A stretch of DNA of 64,000 bases, from the NCBI RefSeq assembly GCF_004551525.1, contig NZ_SATR01000001.1, forward strand, positions 62,001 to 126,000, written 5' to 3'. Origin of the DNA: Vibrio ouci. GTDB lineage: Bacteria; Pseudomonadota; Gammaproteobacteria; Enterobacterales; Vibrionaceae. Position 1 is the stretch's first letter. Each line of letters starts with the position of its first letter. The position numbers and the translations under genes were made by a program. Of this stretch, positions 46,355 through 56,708 are shown piece after piece. Under the pieces are notes generated by a model, which saw nothing but the letters and a program-made list of their open reading frames with translations, did not search any database and was not told where the DNA came from.

Positions 46355-46385
46355 GTTTGTCAGTGTTTAGTTTGAGTTAGACGAA

Positions 46386-46877
46386 TTAAACAAACACTTC
46401 TAACTCAGTCATTGTGATGGCTTTATTTTCAGCCAGTTCGACGCGATTGCCACCTTTCGATTTCGCTGAGAAGAGTGCTTCATCAGCTTTAATTATCGCG
46501 TTCTGATACCCGTCTCTTCCTATCTTAGCAACACCGATACTGCAGGTGAGTTTTACGTTATTAAACCATTCTGAATTCATCGTCCGCTGTCGAATAAGTT
46601 CTGCTAACTCGCAGCCTTGGGTGACATCCAATTCTGGACAAAATATCAGGAACTCTTCGCCGCCCCATCTCACAACATGATCGCAAGGCTCAATCAACTC
46701 TTGTAAAGTGACCGCAAACTGTCGAAGAAGGTCATCACCTAACTGGTGGCCATGTTGATCGTTAAACTGCTTAAAACCATCGATATCGATATACAACACA
46801 CTCAGTTGTCGGCTTTCCCACTTCAGTAATTGCATTTGAGTTTGCAACCAGAAACGTATCCCTTTGCGGTTAAAAAA
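46386..46877 (-). pseudogene. GGDEF diguanylate cyclase, C-terminal part after a frameshift
   Basis: Continues the protein of 46870-47712 in another frame. From the frameshift onward it reads FFNRKGIRFWLQTQMQ, then VLYIDIDGFKQFND and the active loop RWGGEEF, ending at 46386. Both pieces together give a normal single cyclase like the one at 49094. The break falls in seven T at 46872-46878 (minus strand), where six would restore the frame: LTG-FF-NRKG. On its own this part has no good start (TTG 46847 only). See findings for alternatives to true inactivation. Confidence 0.8.
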
Positions 46878-47712
46878 ACCCTGTCAGTGGATCTCGGTGT
46901 GCCATGTCAGCAAATATTTGATTTTGCTCTTTAAGCGCTTCATTTTTATTTAATAACCACTCTTGTCGACTTTGGTATTGTTTGATCTTCCTTCTGTTAA
47001 TGATGATTTCATAGGCAATGGCATATAGCCCGTAAATAAGCCAAACCAACAACAAAATAGAGACAAATGTGACTTTGCTTATATGGTGACCAACCAATTC
47101 AACCTGTCGAATATAAAAATGGTAGTTGCCTTCTTTTATTTGAGAAGCCGTTGCAACTTGAAGAACTGAAACTTCATCGAGTTCAGGTTCTGAGTGCTCA
47201 ATGGGCATGCGATTATTAATCAGCCACCAGTTCATTACTTCAAGTTTATCAATTGGAATATCGACAACCTGATTGCGTGCATTAAACTCAATACCATTGT
47301 ACTTGTGTAAAAATGAAGTATTTATACTAGGATTGCTTTCACCAAAGCTCTTAATGAACAAGCGCGCAAACCAATTGGTTGTGTCACCAACACCACCGAT
47401 ATTTAAGCGAATGTATTCATACTCACTAAGATCGACACCTGCACTCTTAATGCTTGCAATGTCAATCCCCATGGCACAGTACGGCCACTCATACGCACTT
47501 TTTCTAATTTCACAATTAATTGAAGCTGTACCATCAACAATATTCAATGATGAGGAGGAAGCCCCACCCCATATTGAATCATCTTCCACCGATATAGGAA
47601 ATTGACCTGGAAATAATTCTAATCTTTTTCTGCCATCCATCTCTAAATATATGAATAAAGATAAACAGGTTAATAAAGCCATACACCCAACGAATTTTAT
47701 GTCACCACTCAT
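46870..47712 (-). pseudogene. membrane sensor GGDEF protein, N-terminal part before a frameshift
   Basis: Starts at ATG 47712 behind GGGAAG. One N-terminal hydrophobic segment (about 6-22), a periplasmic domain of about 200 residues that resembles a carbohydrate-binding-like beta fold (YNGIEFNARNQVVDIPIDKL), and a second helix (FVSILLLVWLIYGLYAIAY) before a coil. Translation stops right after RDPLTGFF, at the first GGDEF strand, because of an extra T in a T7 tract. Close relative of the protein encoded at 49094-50395, with shared WPYC, KYNGxEF and INN/ISIDHS segments. Without a frameshift correction, no cyclase domain is made. Confidence 0.8.
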
Positions 47713-48022
47713 TATACTTCCCACTGCTTTTTATTTTTTTAGTATTAATTACATTTATCAGTAACACAGTTTCAAAGGGGGTAAGTGAGTTTTGTAAGCT
47801 TAATGTCAAATAAACCTAAAAATAGCAACATTTTGTCAGAACAATATAACATTTCGAAACAAGTTGCACACAGTCGACTTTATCGTCAAAAGACGATTAA
47901 TAATAAGTAGTGATTAATGGATTTATCAGAAAATTCATACAAGATATCAATAAGTGCTAAGCTCACTCGCTCTTATCAGTTCGTGGTATCCTACCCTCAC
48001 GAGGAATCACTTCACGAAATTC

Positions 48023-48343
48023 ATGGAATATTTGAACTTACTAGGGAATTACCTTGTCCCATACCTGAATGAAATTTCGACCGCCCTGATTGCATGCGCG
48101 CTCGTTGTCGCAGGTGGCGAAATTAATGCACTATTGAGAAAAGTGTTAAGGCCTTATAACTTTGTGATTCGGACATTCGCTTTCATATTGATTAATGCGT
48201 TTGGATACGGCTTAATCATAGTAAAAGCAACACCTTACCTATCCCGGACACTCCGCTCTTTCGAGTCGGGTATTATGTTTAGCGGCGTTGTAATCACTTT
48301 TGTAGTAATAGGCCTATGGGCTCAAAGGAATCGGCAAATCTAG
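48023..48343 (+). CDS. DUF3392 family membrane protein
   Basis: 106 residues from ATG 48023 (MEYLNLLGNYLVPYL); the frame opens earlier at 47954 but the first 23 codons do not look coding. Three hydrophobic segments (about 12-33, 45-68, 80-98). DUF3392 is recalled as a family of short membrane proteins of unknown role in Vibrio and relatives. Its end overlaps the sanA start by 28 bases, so the two genes are coupled. GAGG is present but far from the start. Confidence 0.72.
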   Translation: MEYLNLLGNYLVPYLNEISTALIACALVVAGGEINALLRKVLRPYNFVIRTFAFILINAFGYGLIIVKATPYLSRTLRSFESGIMFSGVVITFVVIGLWAQRNRQI

Positions 48344-49104
48344 TGCGAAGACTATTCCACCGAAAACAATCAACATGGCTCAGTTGGACGCAAGTTATCA
48401 AGCTTGTGAGTTGGCTGCCGGTATTTGCACTCGTGCTGGCGGCATCACTGTTTGCCATCGACCGATGGGTTTCGTACCAAGCTCGAGAGCAGCTATTTAC
48501 CAATGTTGAACAAATAGATAAGTTTGACGTGGCTGTCGTGCTAGGAACGAGTAAATACCTAGGTAAGATCCTCAACGAATACTATTCACACCGTATGGAT
48601 GCTGCGGTAGAACTGTACAAGGAAGGAAAAGTAGCTCACTTCTTATTAAGTGGTGACAATGCCCATCGCTCATACAACGAGCCTTGGACAATGAAACGGG
48701 ACCTATTGAAAGCAGAAGTCCCAGAGGAGAAAATTTTTCTGGATTATGCTGGTTTCCGAACGTTAGATTCCGTTGTACGCGCAAAGGAAATTTTCGACAC
48801 CGATAACTTCCTTATCATTTCTCAGAAATTTCACTGTGAACGCGCCTTATTCATTGCCAAGTCACACAACATTAATGCGAGTTGCTTTGCCGTGCCAGGT
48901 CCTTCTCGCCACTCAGGTTGGAAAGTACGAGTACGAGAAATATTCGCTAGGGCTAAAGCAGTACTGGATATCTACGTAATAAACGCTAAGCCAAAATTCT
49001 TAGGTCCAAAAGAGCCCATTCTCAGTGCTGACAATGATAGCGCAGATACAGAATTGGAGCTCTCTTTAGAAGAAACCGAACAAGTGCCTGAGCTTACTCA
49101 CTGA
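48316..49104 (+). CDS. sanA: SanA/YdcF-like DUF218 envelope protein
   Basis: 262 residues with one N-terminal membrane helix (about 30-50, LVSWLPVFALVLAASLFAI). The DUF218 core (DVAVVLGTSKYLGKILN, LLSGDNAH, EEKIFLDYAGFRTLDSVVRA, LIISQKFHCERALFIAK) matches SanA, which in E. coli affects vancomycin exclusion at high temperature. It has an acidic tail after about residue 235. Its start is inside the DUF3392 gene and its stop overlaps the convergent cyclase gene by 11 bases. Confidence 0.88.
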   Translation: MGSKESANLVRRLFHRKQSTWLSWTQVIKLVSWLPVFALVLAASLFAIDRWVSYQAREQLFTNVEQIDKFDVAVVLGTSKYLGKILNEYYSHRMDAAVELYKEGKVAHFLLSGDNAHRSYNEPWTMKRDLLKAEVPEEKIFLDYAGFRTLDSVVRAKEIFDTDNFLIISQKFHCERALFIAKSHNINASCFAVPGPSRHSGWKVRVREIFARAKAVLDIYVINAKPKFLGPKEPILSADNDSADTELELSLEETEQVPELTH

Positions 49105-50395
49105 CCGTGACTCGGTTTCGGCCTTTGCGCTTCGCTAAATACAAAGCCTCATCAGCACGAGTAAGCATCTCATTGGTTCTTTCATTACCTAGACTCGCCA
49201 CACCGATACTGGTGGTTAATGCATCTCCATGTACCCAAATGTGCGCTTCTACTTTATGACGGATTCGCTCTGCCAGCTCAGTAGCATCAGATAACGGGAC
49301 TCCAGGACAGAATACGACGAACTCTTCACCACCCCATCGAACAAGGCGTTCGCTCGGGCTCAAAGCAGACAGCACGACCATGGTGAACTCTCGTAAGATG
49401 TCATCACCCATACCATGACCATACTCATCGTTAACATGTTTAAAGTGGTCGATATCAAGATAGAGCACTGACAAAAGCTTGGCTGTATTGGCCTCTTTTT
49501 CAAAGTTCACATCTAACCATTCACGAATTGAGTGACGGTTCATTGCTCCAGTTAAGGCATCACGGTTGGCTAACTCGGCAAAGTGGACGTTCTGTTCTTT
49601 CAAGCTACGATTGAGCTTTTTAAGGTGATCTTGTCTAAAATGAGCCTGTAAAATCAGTTGATGGCTGCGACGAATTTCGACAATGCTGTAGATAAGCGCC
49701 AAAGAGACCCAAAATACCAGCAGACCAAGCATTAACTTTTCACCAGATATGTAATGACCAACAAACTCAATGCTGTTGATTACCATCCGGTAGCGCCCAT
49801 CATGGTGGCCTGAGCCCGTTGCCAATTCGAATTTAGTCGTATTGGTGTATTCTGGAGCTGAATGATCAATTGAAATGTTATTGTCTGCCAACCACCACGT
49901 CATCACCTGTAGGTTGGCAATCGGTATCTCGATAACACCTTGGCCAGTTCCGGGTTTAAACTCTACCCCATTGTACTTCTGGGTATATTCGTTGTCCTTG
50001 GTCGAATAAGCTTCATTGTAATTGCGCAGGTAAAAGCGCAGGCTTGGATCTGCATCACTGTCGAGTTGCTCAAAATCGATATTCATTCGAATAGTGTGAA
50101 ACTTCTCTAAGTTGACACCTTGATGATCGGATGTACCTAAGTTGATTGAAATACCGCAATAAGGCCAGCTGTAACTTGGCGATTTAGCCAGTTCACACTC
50201 CAGTGTCGCTTGCTCTCCATCAATCGTGAGTTTCGATGTAGAAATGCCACCTTGGGACTGATCGTTGGTCGACAAATAAGTCAGTTTGCTCGGTGAGATT
50301 TTATAAATAAGACTACTTCCGTGCATCCAATACAGCTGCACTAACAAGATGGTCCCTAGGCCCATACCAAAGATGATTTTGTGTATTAACTTCAC
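49094..50395 (-). CDS. membrane sensor diguanylate cyclase
   Basis: 433 residues, GTG start at 50395. Layout: membrane helix (about 5-22), periplasmic domain to about 230 with the carbohydrate-binding-like fold, second helix, coil, then GGDEF: RDALTGAMNRHSIREWL, VLYLDIDHFKHVND and the active loop RWGGEEF. Active c-di-GMP synthesis predicted. A paralogue of the frameshifted gene at 46386-47712, with conserved WPYC and KYNGVEF; the two genes flank DUF3392-sanA. The last 11 bases overlap sanA on the opposite strand. Confidence 0.9.
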   Translation of the reverse strand: MKLIHKIIFGMGLGTILLVQLYWMHGSSLIYKISPSKLTYLSTNDQSQGGISTSKLTIDGEQATLECELAKSPSYSWPYCGISINLGTSDHQGVNLEKFHTIRMNIDFEQLDSDADPSLRFYLRNYNEAYSTKDNEYTQKYNGVEFKPGTGQGVIEIPIANLQVMTWWLADNNISIDHSAPEYTNTTKFELATGSGHHDGRYRMVINSIEFVGHYISGEKLMLGLLVFWVSLALIYSIVEIRRSHQLILQAHFRQDHLKKLNRSLKEQNVHFAELANRDALTGAMNRHSIREWLDVNFEKEANTAKLLSVLYLDIDHFKHVNDEYGHGMGDDILREFTMVVLSALSPSERLVRWGGEEFVVFCPGVPLSDATELAERIRHKVEAHIWVHGDALTTSIGVASLGNERTNEMLTRADEALYLAKRKGRNRVTVSE

Positions 50396-50670
50396 TCAGC
50401 ACCCACAAGAAACCAATATCTAAACAGAATTCATTCAGCGCGTATTATGCAACCTTGGTTCCAATTTTACCTTGTTTTTATTGTTGAGAAATCAATAAAA
50501 ACATGAATTCACTCATAAAGAGGTAGCTTATATTCAATAATAGTCGAATTATTAACCGCTTCTGAACAATGTACGAGGATTTAACGGAATACCTGAGTAA
50601 CGATACAAAACCTGCTACACTGTTTGGCTAAAATACAATAGGGTTAAGCCCATACTGCAAGAGCAATGTC

Positions 50671-51495
50671 ATGTCTTTATTAGCAAAAGGTACGCTAAGT
50701 AAAATGCGCGCCTCTCTCGAAAATACCGTCCACTATCGATTACCGGTTGGTGATGAACTCGTCGACCTAGCCCCATTCATTGGACAGCGTTTAACACTCA
50801 CTCACACTGGCAACATTTTTTGTAGCGCATGTGGCAAAAAAACGAAGAAAAGTTACTCTCAAGGTCACTGTTTTGTTTGCATGAAGAAGCTAGCAAGCTG
50901 CGATATGTGCATCATGAAGCCAGAGACTTGCCACTACGATCAAGGCACATGCCGCGAGCCGCAATGGGGCGAAGAGAATTGTATGGTGGATCACTTTGTG
51001 TATCTCTCAAATACTTCTAGCCTTAAAGTCGGTATTACGCGACATACCCAGATTCCAACTCGTTGGATCGATCAAGGCGCAACCCAAGGTCTACCGATTT
51101 TTAAGGTTAAAACCCGTTTTATCTCTGGCCTAATCGAAGTTGAGCTTGCTAAGCATATCGCTGATAAAACCAACTGGCGCACCCTGTTAAAAGGCGATGG
51201 CGAGCCAATGGAATTGGAAGCTCGTTTTGCAGAACTACTTCCTCTTGTTGAAGATAAGATTGCTGAAATCAAACAGCAATTTGGTGATGATGCAATTGAA
51301 ATCCTGAGCGAAGCGATTACACCAATCAGTTACCCGGTCAATCAACACCCAACTAAGATTACTTCACACAACTTTGATAAGAACCCTGAAGTCACGGGCG
51401 TTTTACAAGGCATCAAAGGTCAGTACATGATTTTTGATACGGGTGTGATTAACATCAGGAAGTTTACTTCCTACGAGGTTGAAGTCTCTACCTAG
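50671..51495 (+). CDS. DUF2797 family zinc-site protein
   Basis: 274 residues, cytosolic. Cysteine pairs CSACGKKT, CFVCMKK and CDMCIMKPETC form zinc-ribbon-like sites at about residues 50-92. A GIY-YIG-like segment follows (FVYLSNTSSLKVGITRHTQIPTRWIDQG). DUF2797 members occur in Vibrio and relatives; function unknown, nucleic-acid related by resemblance only. Followed by a terminator. Confidence 0.83.
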   Translation: MSLLAKGTLSKMRASLENTVHYRLPVGDELVDLAPFIGQRLTLTHTGNIFCSACGKKTKKSYSQGHCFVCMKKLASCDMCIMKPETCHYDQGTCREPQWGEENCMVDHFVYLSNTSSLKVGITRHTQIPTRWIDQGATQGLPIFKVKTRFISGLIEVELAKHIADKTNWRTLLKGDGEPMELEARFAELLPLVEDKIAEIKQQFGDDAIEILSEAITPISYPVNQHPTKITSHNFDKNPEVTGVLQGIKGQYMIFDTGVINIRKFTSYEVEVST

Positions 51496-51496
51496 T

Positions 51497-51525
51497 AAAA
51501 AGACCTCCAATTGGAGGTCTTTTTG
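51497..51525. terminator. terminator after DUF2797 gene, bidirectional
   Basis: AGACCTCCAA / TTGGAGGTCT perfect ten-base palindrome between A5 and T5 runs, also ending the leftward PLP-enzyme operon. Confidence 0.92.
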
Positions 51526-51532
51526 TTTAGCT

Positions 51533-52768
51533 TTATTGGTCCAAGATAATTTTCAATTCATCAAAGAAGATATCCACTTCTTCTAATGTGTTGTAGTGCA
51601 TAAACCCTACGCGAACAACACCACCACTTTCTTCTAAGCCAAGTTGGCGCACCAAACCTAGCGCGTAGAAATGCCCATTCCAAACACAGATATTTCGCTC
51701 GCCTAACTTTTTGGCAATCTCGATTGGTGAATGGTTATCAAACGTTAAAGCAAACGTTGGCGTTCTCAGTTCGCAGTCAGCTTGCAGCTCTCCCCATAAG
51801 GTAACGCCGCTTAGTTCAGATAAACGCGATAAGAATCGTTCACTGATTGCAGATTCGTGCTGATTAAATTGTTTGTACGACTCAACCAGACGCTTTCTTA
51901 GTGAGTCAGCACTCTTGCCCCATTGTGACAAATATTTCACCGCAGCGATGACACCTGCAAGCCCTTCAAAACTCTGTGTCCCCGTTTCGAATCGACCCGG
52001 CCCTTGATTGGTAGCAGGTTCAACTTTGTATGGGTGAAGAGCGTGTAGCCATTTCGGCGCGACATAGGCGATACCGACGTGAGGACCAAAAAACTTATAC
52101 GCTGAACAGGCTAAGAAATCACAACCCAAAGCTTGCACATCAACAAGGTGGTGCGGTGCATAATGGACAGCATCTACATACACCATCGCGCCAACAGCAT
52201 GCGCTGCTTCTACCACACGTTTAACATCAACAATTGATCCCGTGGTATTAGAAGCAAAAGTCAAAGCGACCAACTTAGTCTTATCGTTAATCAGTGACAG
52301 AAGATGTTCAATATCTAGGCCATAATTCGCTTCGTTAACACGAGCCTGGTGTACAACGGCCCCTTTATCATCCGCCGCTTGTTGCCAACTCGATACGTTC
52401 GAGTAATGATCGAGCGCTGTAACGATTACTTCATCTCCAGATTCCCAACCTCGGCTAATCGCACGGCTCAATTGGAAGGTCAAAGAGGTCATGTTGGCGC
52501 CAAACACCATGTTGTCAGCCGATTCAGCATTGACCAGTGCTTGAGCATGCTCACGCGCTTGCTGCATTAAATCCGTTGTGTTTCGACTCGAAAAATAGTG
52601 ACCACCTAAGTTTGAGTTGAAGAAGCCTAAGTACGCCTGCATCGCCTCTAATACTGATTTAGGTACTTGCGACCCACCCGGCCCATCGAGAAAAATAACC
52701 GGCAAATCATTATGCGTTTGGCTTAACGCGCTAAACTGCGCTCTTGATAGGTTAGGAGTGAAGCTCAT
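51533..52768 (-). CDS. class V aminotransferase, cysteine desulfurase-like (TIGR01976 type)
   Basis: 411 residues. A PLP-dependent fold-type I enzyme: FLDGPGGSQVP at the start, HYSNVSSWQQAA, TNTTGSIVDV-like TFASNTTGSIVDVKRVV, YVDAVHYAPH and the PLP lysine in CSAYKFFGPHVGIAY. It is the 'cysteine desulfurase-like' subgroup rather than IscS/SufS, whose mobile Cys loop I do not see. It overlaps the dioxygenase gene by 17 bases, and AAGGG lies inside that gene. Its substrate is possibly the hydroxylated amino acid; this is inference from pairing. Confidence 0.85.
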   Translation of the reverse strand: MSFTPNLSRAQFSALSQTHNDLPVIFLDGPGGSQVPKSVLEAMQAYLGFFNSNLGGHYFSSRNTTDLMQQAREHAQALVNAESADNMVFGANMTSLTFQLSRAISRGWESGDEVIVTALDHYSNVSSWQQAADDKGAVVHQARVNEANYGLDIEHLLSLINDKTKLVALTFASNTTGSIVDVKRVVEAAHAVGAMVYVDAVHYAPHHLVDVQALGCDFLACSAYKFFGPHVGIAYVAPKWLHALHPYKVEPATNQGPGRFETGTQSFEGLAGVIAAVKYLSQWGKSADSLRKRLVESYKQFNQHESAISERFLSRLSELSGVTLWGELQADCELRTPTFALTFDNHSPIEIAKKLGERNICVWNGHFYALGLVRQLGLEESGGVVRVGFMHYNTLEEVDIFFDELKIILDQ

Positions 52769-53408
52769 TAACAGCGCCCTTTGCAGTTAAAACAAAAACA
52801 TCCATATGGCCTTCTTTGCCTTCAATTACGGAACGAATTGGCTGGGCATTGTGCCAAAGCTTATTATCTGCAAGCATCGCGACTTCACCGCTTAATAATA
52901 CTTTGCGGAAGAATGGAGCTTCATTAAAACTGTTGTACAGCATGATGTCTCCTCCTTCGATATTGTGGCGCCCCATACCGACCAACGCGATATGTTCAAA
53001 GCCATCTTGGTGAACACCTTCTGGCGCCACTTGCGTTTCATCGTAAATCGCAGAAATGCGGATTTGGTGAATTTCTATTTCTTGGCCATTTTGCAACTGG
53101 TTCGATGCAGCGAACATAGAACACATTTCTCGCATTCCGTCACTTTCGAGGATAGATGCTTCAATACCTTCAAATTGGCGAACTACATTTCCTTGGAAGC
53201 GGTTTATATCGTCCGTTTGCATAAACTCGTTCTTATTCAAGTCGACGACCTGACCATCTTGAAGTGCAACCACTGAATAACGTCTGAGGCGAAATTTCCC
53301 ATCTGCGTGCTCTGTATGCGGCAGGTGCATAAAAGAAGGGGCTAGTTGAGAAATGGCAGAATCACTTAACTTAGTCAGTTGTAGGGTTGTTTCTCGCTGA
53401 TGCAGCAT
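52752..53408 (-). CDS. 2OG-Fe(II) dioxygenase, amino-acid hydroxylase type (PF10014)
   Basis: About 218 residues. Three tandem ATGs follow AGGAG; the third (53408) has the best six-base spacing. Fe ligands appear as H-x-D in VHQDGFEH and a distal His in DNKLWHNAQPI, with the 2OG-binding Arg in the nearby PIRSV. The family includes L-isoleucine 4-hydroxylase and free amino-acid hydroxylases. It leads a two-gene operon with a class V PLP enzyme. The amino acid is not predictable from sequence. Confidence 0.85.
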   Translation of the reverse strand: MLHQRETTLQLTKLSDSAISQLAPSFMHLPHTEHADGKFRLRRYSVVALQDGQVVDLNKNEFMQTDDINRFQGNVVRQFEGIEASILESDGMREMCSMFAASNQLQNGQEIEIHQIRISAIYDETQVAPEGVHQDGFEHIALVGMGRHNIEGGDIMLYNSFNEAPFFRKVLLSGEVAMLADNKLWHNAQPIRSVIEGKEGHMDVFVLTAKGAVNELHS

Positions 53409-54774
<1,366 letters not shown>

Positions 54775-54835
54775 CCTCATTTATAAGTTACACGCTAAAC
54801 GTAAATAATATTTTTCACTTTTAGCTCAAATCCTT

Positions 54836-54868
54836 AAAGCCCTGCGGTATTCCCGCAGGGCTTTCTTT
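54836..54868 (+). terminator. terminator after trxB
   Basis: Perfect twelve-base stem AAAGCCCTGCGG / CCGCAGGGCTTT, five-base loop, then CTTTT. It separates trxB from cydDC. Confidence 0.93.
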
Positions 54869-54892
54869 TGTATAATGCGCCATTCTAATTCG

Positions 54893-54907
54893 TAATAATA
54901 ATTCTCA
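54893..54907 (+). promoter_or_regulatory. Fur-like 7-1-7 site upstream of cydD
   Basis: TAATAAT-A-ATTCTCA matches the TGATAAT-n-ATTATCA Fur half-site pair at 12 of 14 positions. A TATAAT (-10 candidate) lies at 54871-54876, and the site is 14 bases before the cydD start. Confidence 0.4.
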
Positions 54908-54920
54908 TTAAGCCTTCACG

Positions 54921-56708
54921 ATGGATAAAAAGAAACAACGCAGCTTGAATCAATGGCTCAAGCAGCAGAGTAAGCTCGCCAAGCGCTGGCTTATGATAGC
55001 TGTCGGTCTCGGTGTTCTTTCAAGCATATTTCTCTTGGCCCAAGCCGCTTTGCTTGCCACTATTTTGCACCAACTCATCATAGAACATGTCGACAAATAC
55101 GAGCTTGTTCCTCACTTTCTTGGCCTAGCAGCTATCATTGCGGTCCGTGCCCTTTGCTCATGGGGACGAGAAATCGCAGGTTACCGTTGCGGCGAACAGA
55201 TCCGCGTCTATATCCGTCAGTTAATTTTAGACAAACTGCGTGAATTAGGACCGGCGTACATTAAAGGCAAACCTGCCGGTGCGTGGGCAACCTTGCTACT
55301 TGAACAAGTCGAAGACATGCACGACTTCTTTGCCCGCTACTTGCCGCAAATGTCTTTATCCGTTTTGGTGCCTTTCGTTATTCTAATCGTGGTATTCCCT
55401 GTTAACTGGGCTGCGGGGTTGATCTTCTTAATCACAGCGCCACTTGTGCCTCTCTTCATGGCATTAGTCGGTATGAAAGCAGCGGATGCAAACCGCAAAA
55501 ACTTCAAAGCCTTACAGCGCCTTTCTGGCCATTTCTACGACCGTTTACAATCAATGACAACCATCCGATTGTTTGATCGTACCAAAGCAGAAACCGAGGT
55601 TATGCACGGTGCATCAGAAGTGTTCCGTACGCGTACTATGGATGTGTTAAAGATCGCTTTCCTATCGTCAGCCGTCCTTGAGTTCTTCACTTCAATTTCT
55701 ATTGCGCTTACTGCGGTCTACTTCGGTTTTGCCTTCATTGGTGAATTGAACTTCGGTGATTACGGCGCAGGGGTTACGCTGTTTGCAGGTTTATTTATCC
55801 TTGTTCTGGCTCCCGAGTTCTATCAGCCGCTGCGTGATTTAGGGACCTTCTATCATGCCAAGCAACAAGCTGTCGGCGCAGCTGAAAGCATTGTCGAGTT
55901 TATCGAAACCGATGTTGAAACCGTCAGTTCAGGTAAAAAGGCGCTCAATGATGACGATGATATTGTAATCCAAGCGCAAGATTTAGAAGTCTATTCACCT
56001 GAAGGGAAAAAGCTCGTCGGTCCTATCAGCTTTTTACTTAATGCCAAGCAAACGGCTGCGCTCGTTGGCCCAAGTGGTGCAGGAAAAACCAGCTTAATCA
56101 ATGCAATTCTTGGTTTCCTACCGTACAAAGGTTCGCTCACTATCAATGGTATAGAGCGCAGTGAGCTCTCATTAGAAAACTGGCGTGAAAAGATCAGTTG
56201 GGTTGGTCAAAACCCTCTCCTATTACACGGTTCGATTCGCGACAACATCACCCTAGGTAAATCCGATGTAAGTGACGAAAACATCAACCTCGCATTAGAA
56301 GAGTCATTTTCAGCAGAGTTTGTTAATCAACACGGATTAGACTACTCGATCTCCGATCGTTCAGGTGGCCTATCTGTAGGTCAAGCCCAGCGCTTAGCCC
56401 TAGCTCGAGCTATGGTTCAAAACGGCAAATTCTGGTTATTAGATGAACCGACTGCAAGCCTAGATGCGCGCAGTGAGAAGCTAGTCATGCAAGGCTTAGA
56501 CAATCAAGTTGCAGGTAAATCTGCGCTTATGGTCACCCACCAGCTGACGCCACTTCGTAATGTCGATCAAATACTCGTTATGGAAAATGGACTTCTGGTT
56601 CAATCAGGCGAGTTTGAAACGCTAGCCCAAGAGCAAGGTCTATTCCAGTCAATGCTGCAAGCTAACCAAGCCTTAAACCAAGCGAATAAGGGGAACCTAG
56701 ATGCGTGA
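54921..56708 (+). CDS. cydD: CydD, thiol ABC exporter subunit
   Basis: 595 residues: six membrane helices in the first 330 residues, then an ABC ATPase with Walker A GPSGAGKTS, signature LSVGQAQRLALARAM and Walker B FWLLDEPTASLD. The CydDC heterodimer exports cysteine/glutathione to the periplasm and is needed for cytochrome bd assembly. CydC follows with an 8-base overlap. Start ATG 54921. Only CydD, not CydC, carries the Gln/Arg signature variation; this is a family trait rather than an anomaly. Confidence 0.94.
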   Translation: MDKKKQRSLNQWLKQQSKLAKRWLMIAVGLGVLSSIFLLAQAALLATILHQLIIEHVDKYELVPHFLGLAAIIAVRALCSWGREIAGYRCGEQIRVYIRQLILDKLRELGPAYIKGKPAGAWATLLLEQVEDMHDFFARYLPQMSLSVLVPFVILIVVFPVNWAAGLIFLITAPLVPLFMALVGMKAADANRKNFKALQRLSGHFYDRLQSMTTIRLFDRTKAETEVMHGASEVFRTRTMDVLKIAFLSSAVLEFFTSISIALTAVYFGFAFIGELNFGDYGAGVTLFAGLFILVLAPEFYQPLRDLGTFYHAKQQAVGAAESIVEFIETDVETVSSGKKALNDDDDIVIQAQDLEVYSPEGKKLVGPISFLLNAKQTAALVGPSGAGKTSLINAILGFLPYKGSLTINGIERSELSLENWREKISWVGQNPLLLHGSIRDNITLGKSDVSDENINLALEESFSAEFVNQHGLDYSISDRSGGLSVGQAQRLALARAMVQNGKFWLLDEPTASLDARSEKLVMQGLDNQVAGKSALMVTHQLTPLRNVDQILVMENGLLVQSGEFETLAQEQGLFQSMLQANQALNQANKGNLDA

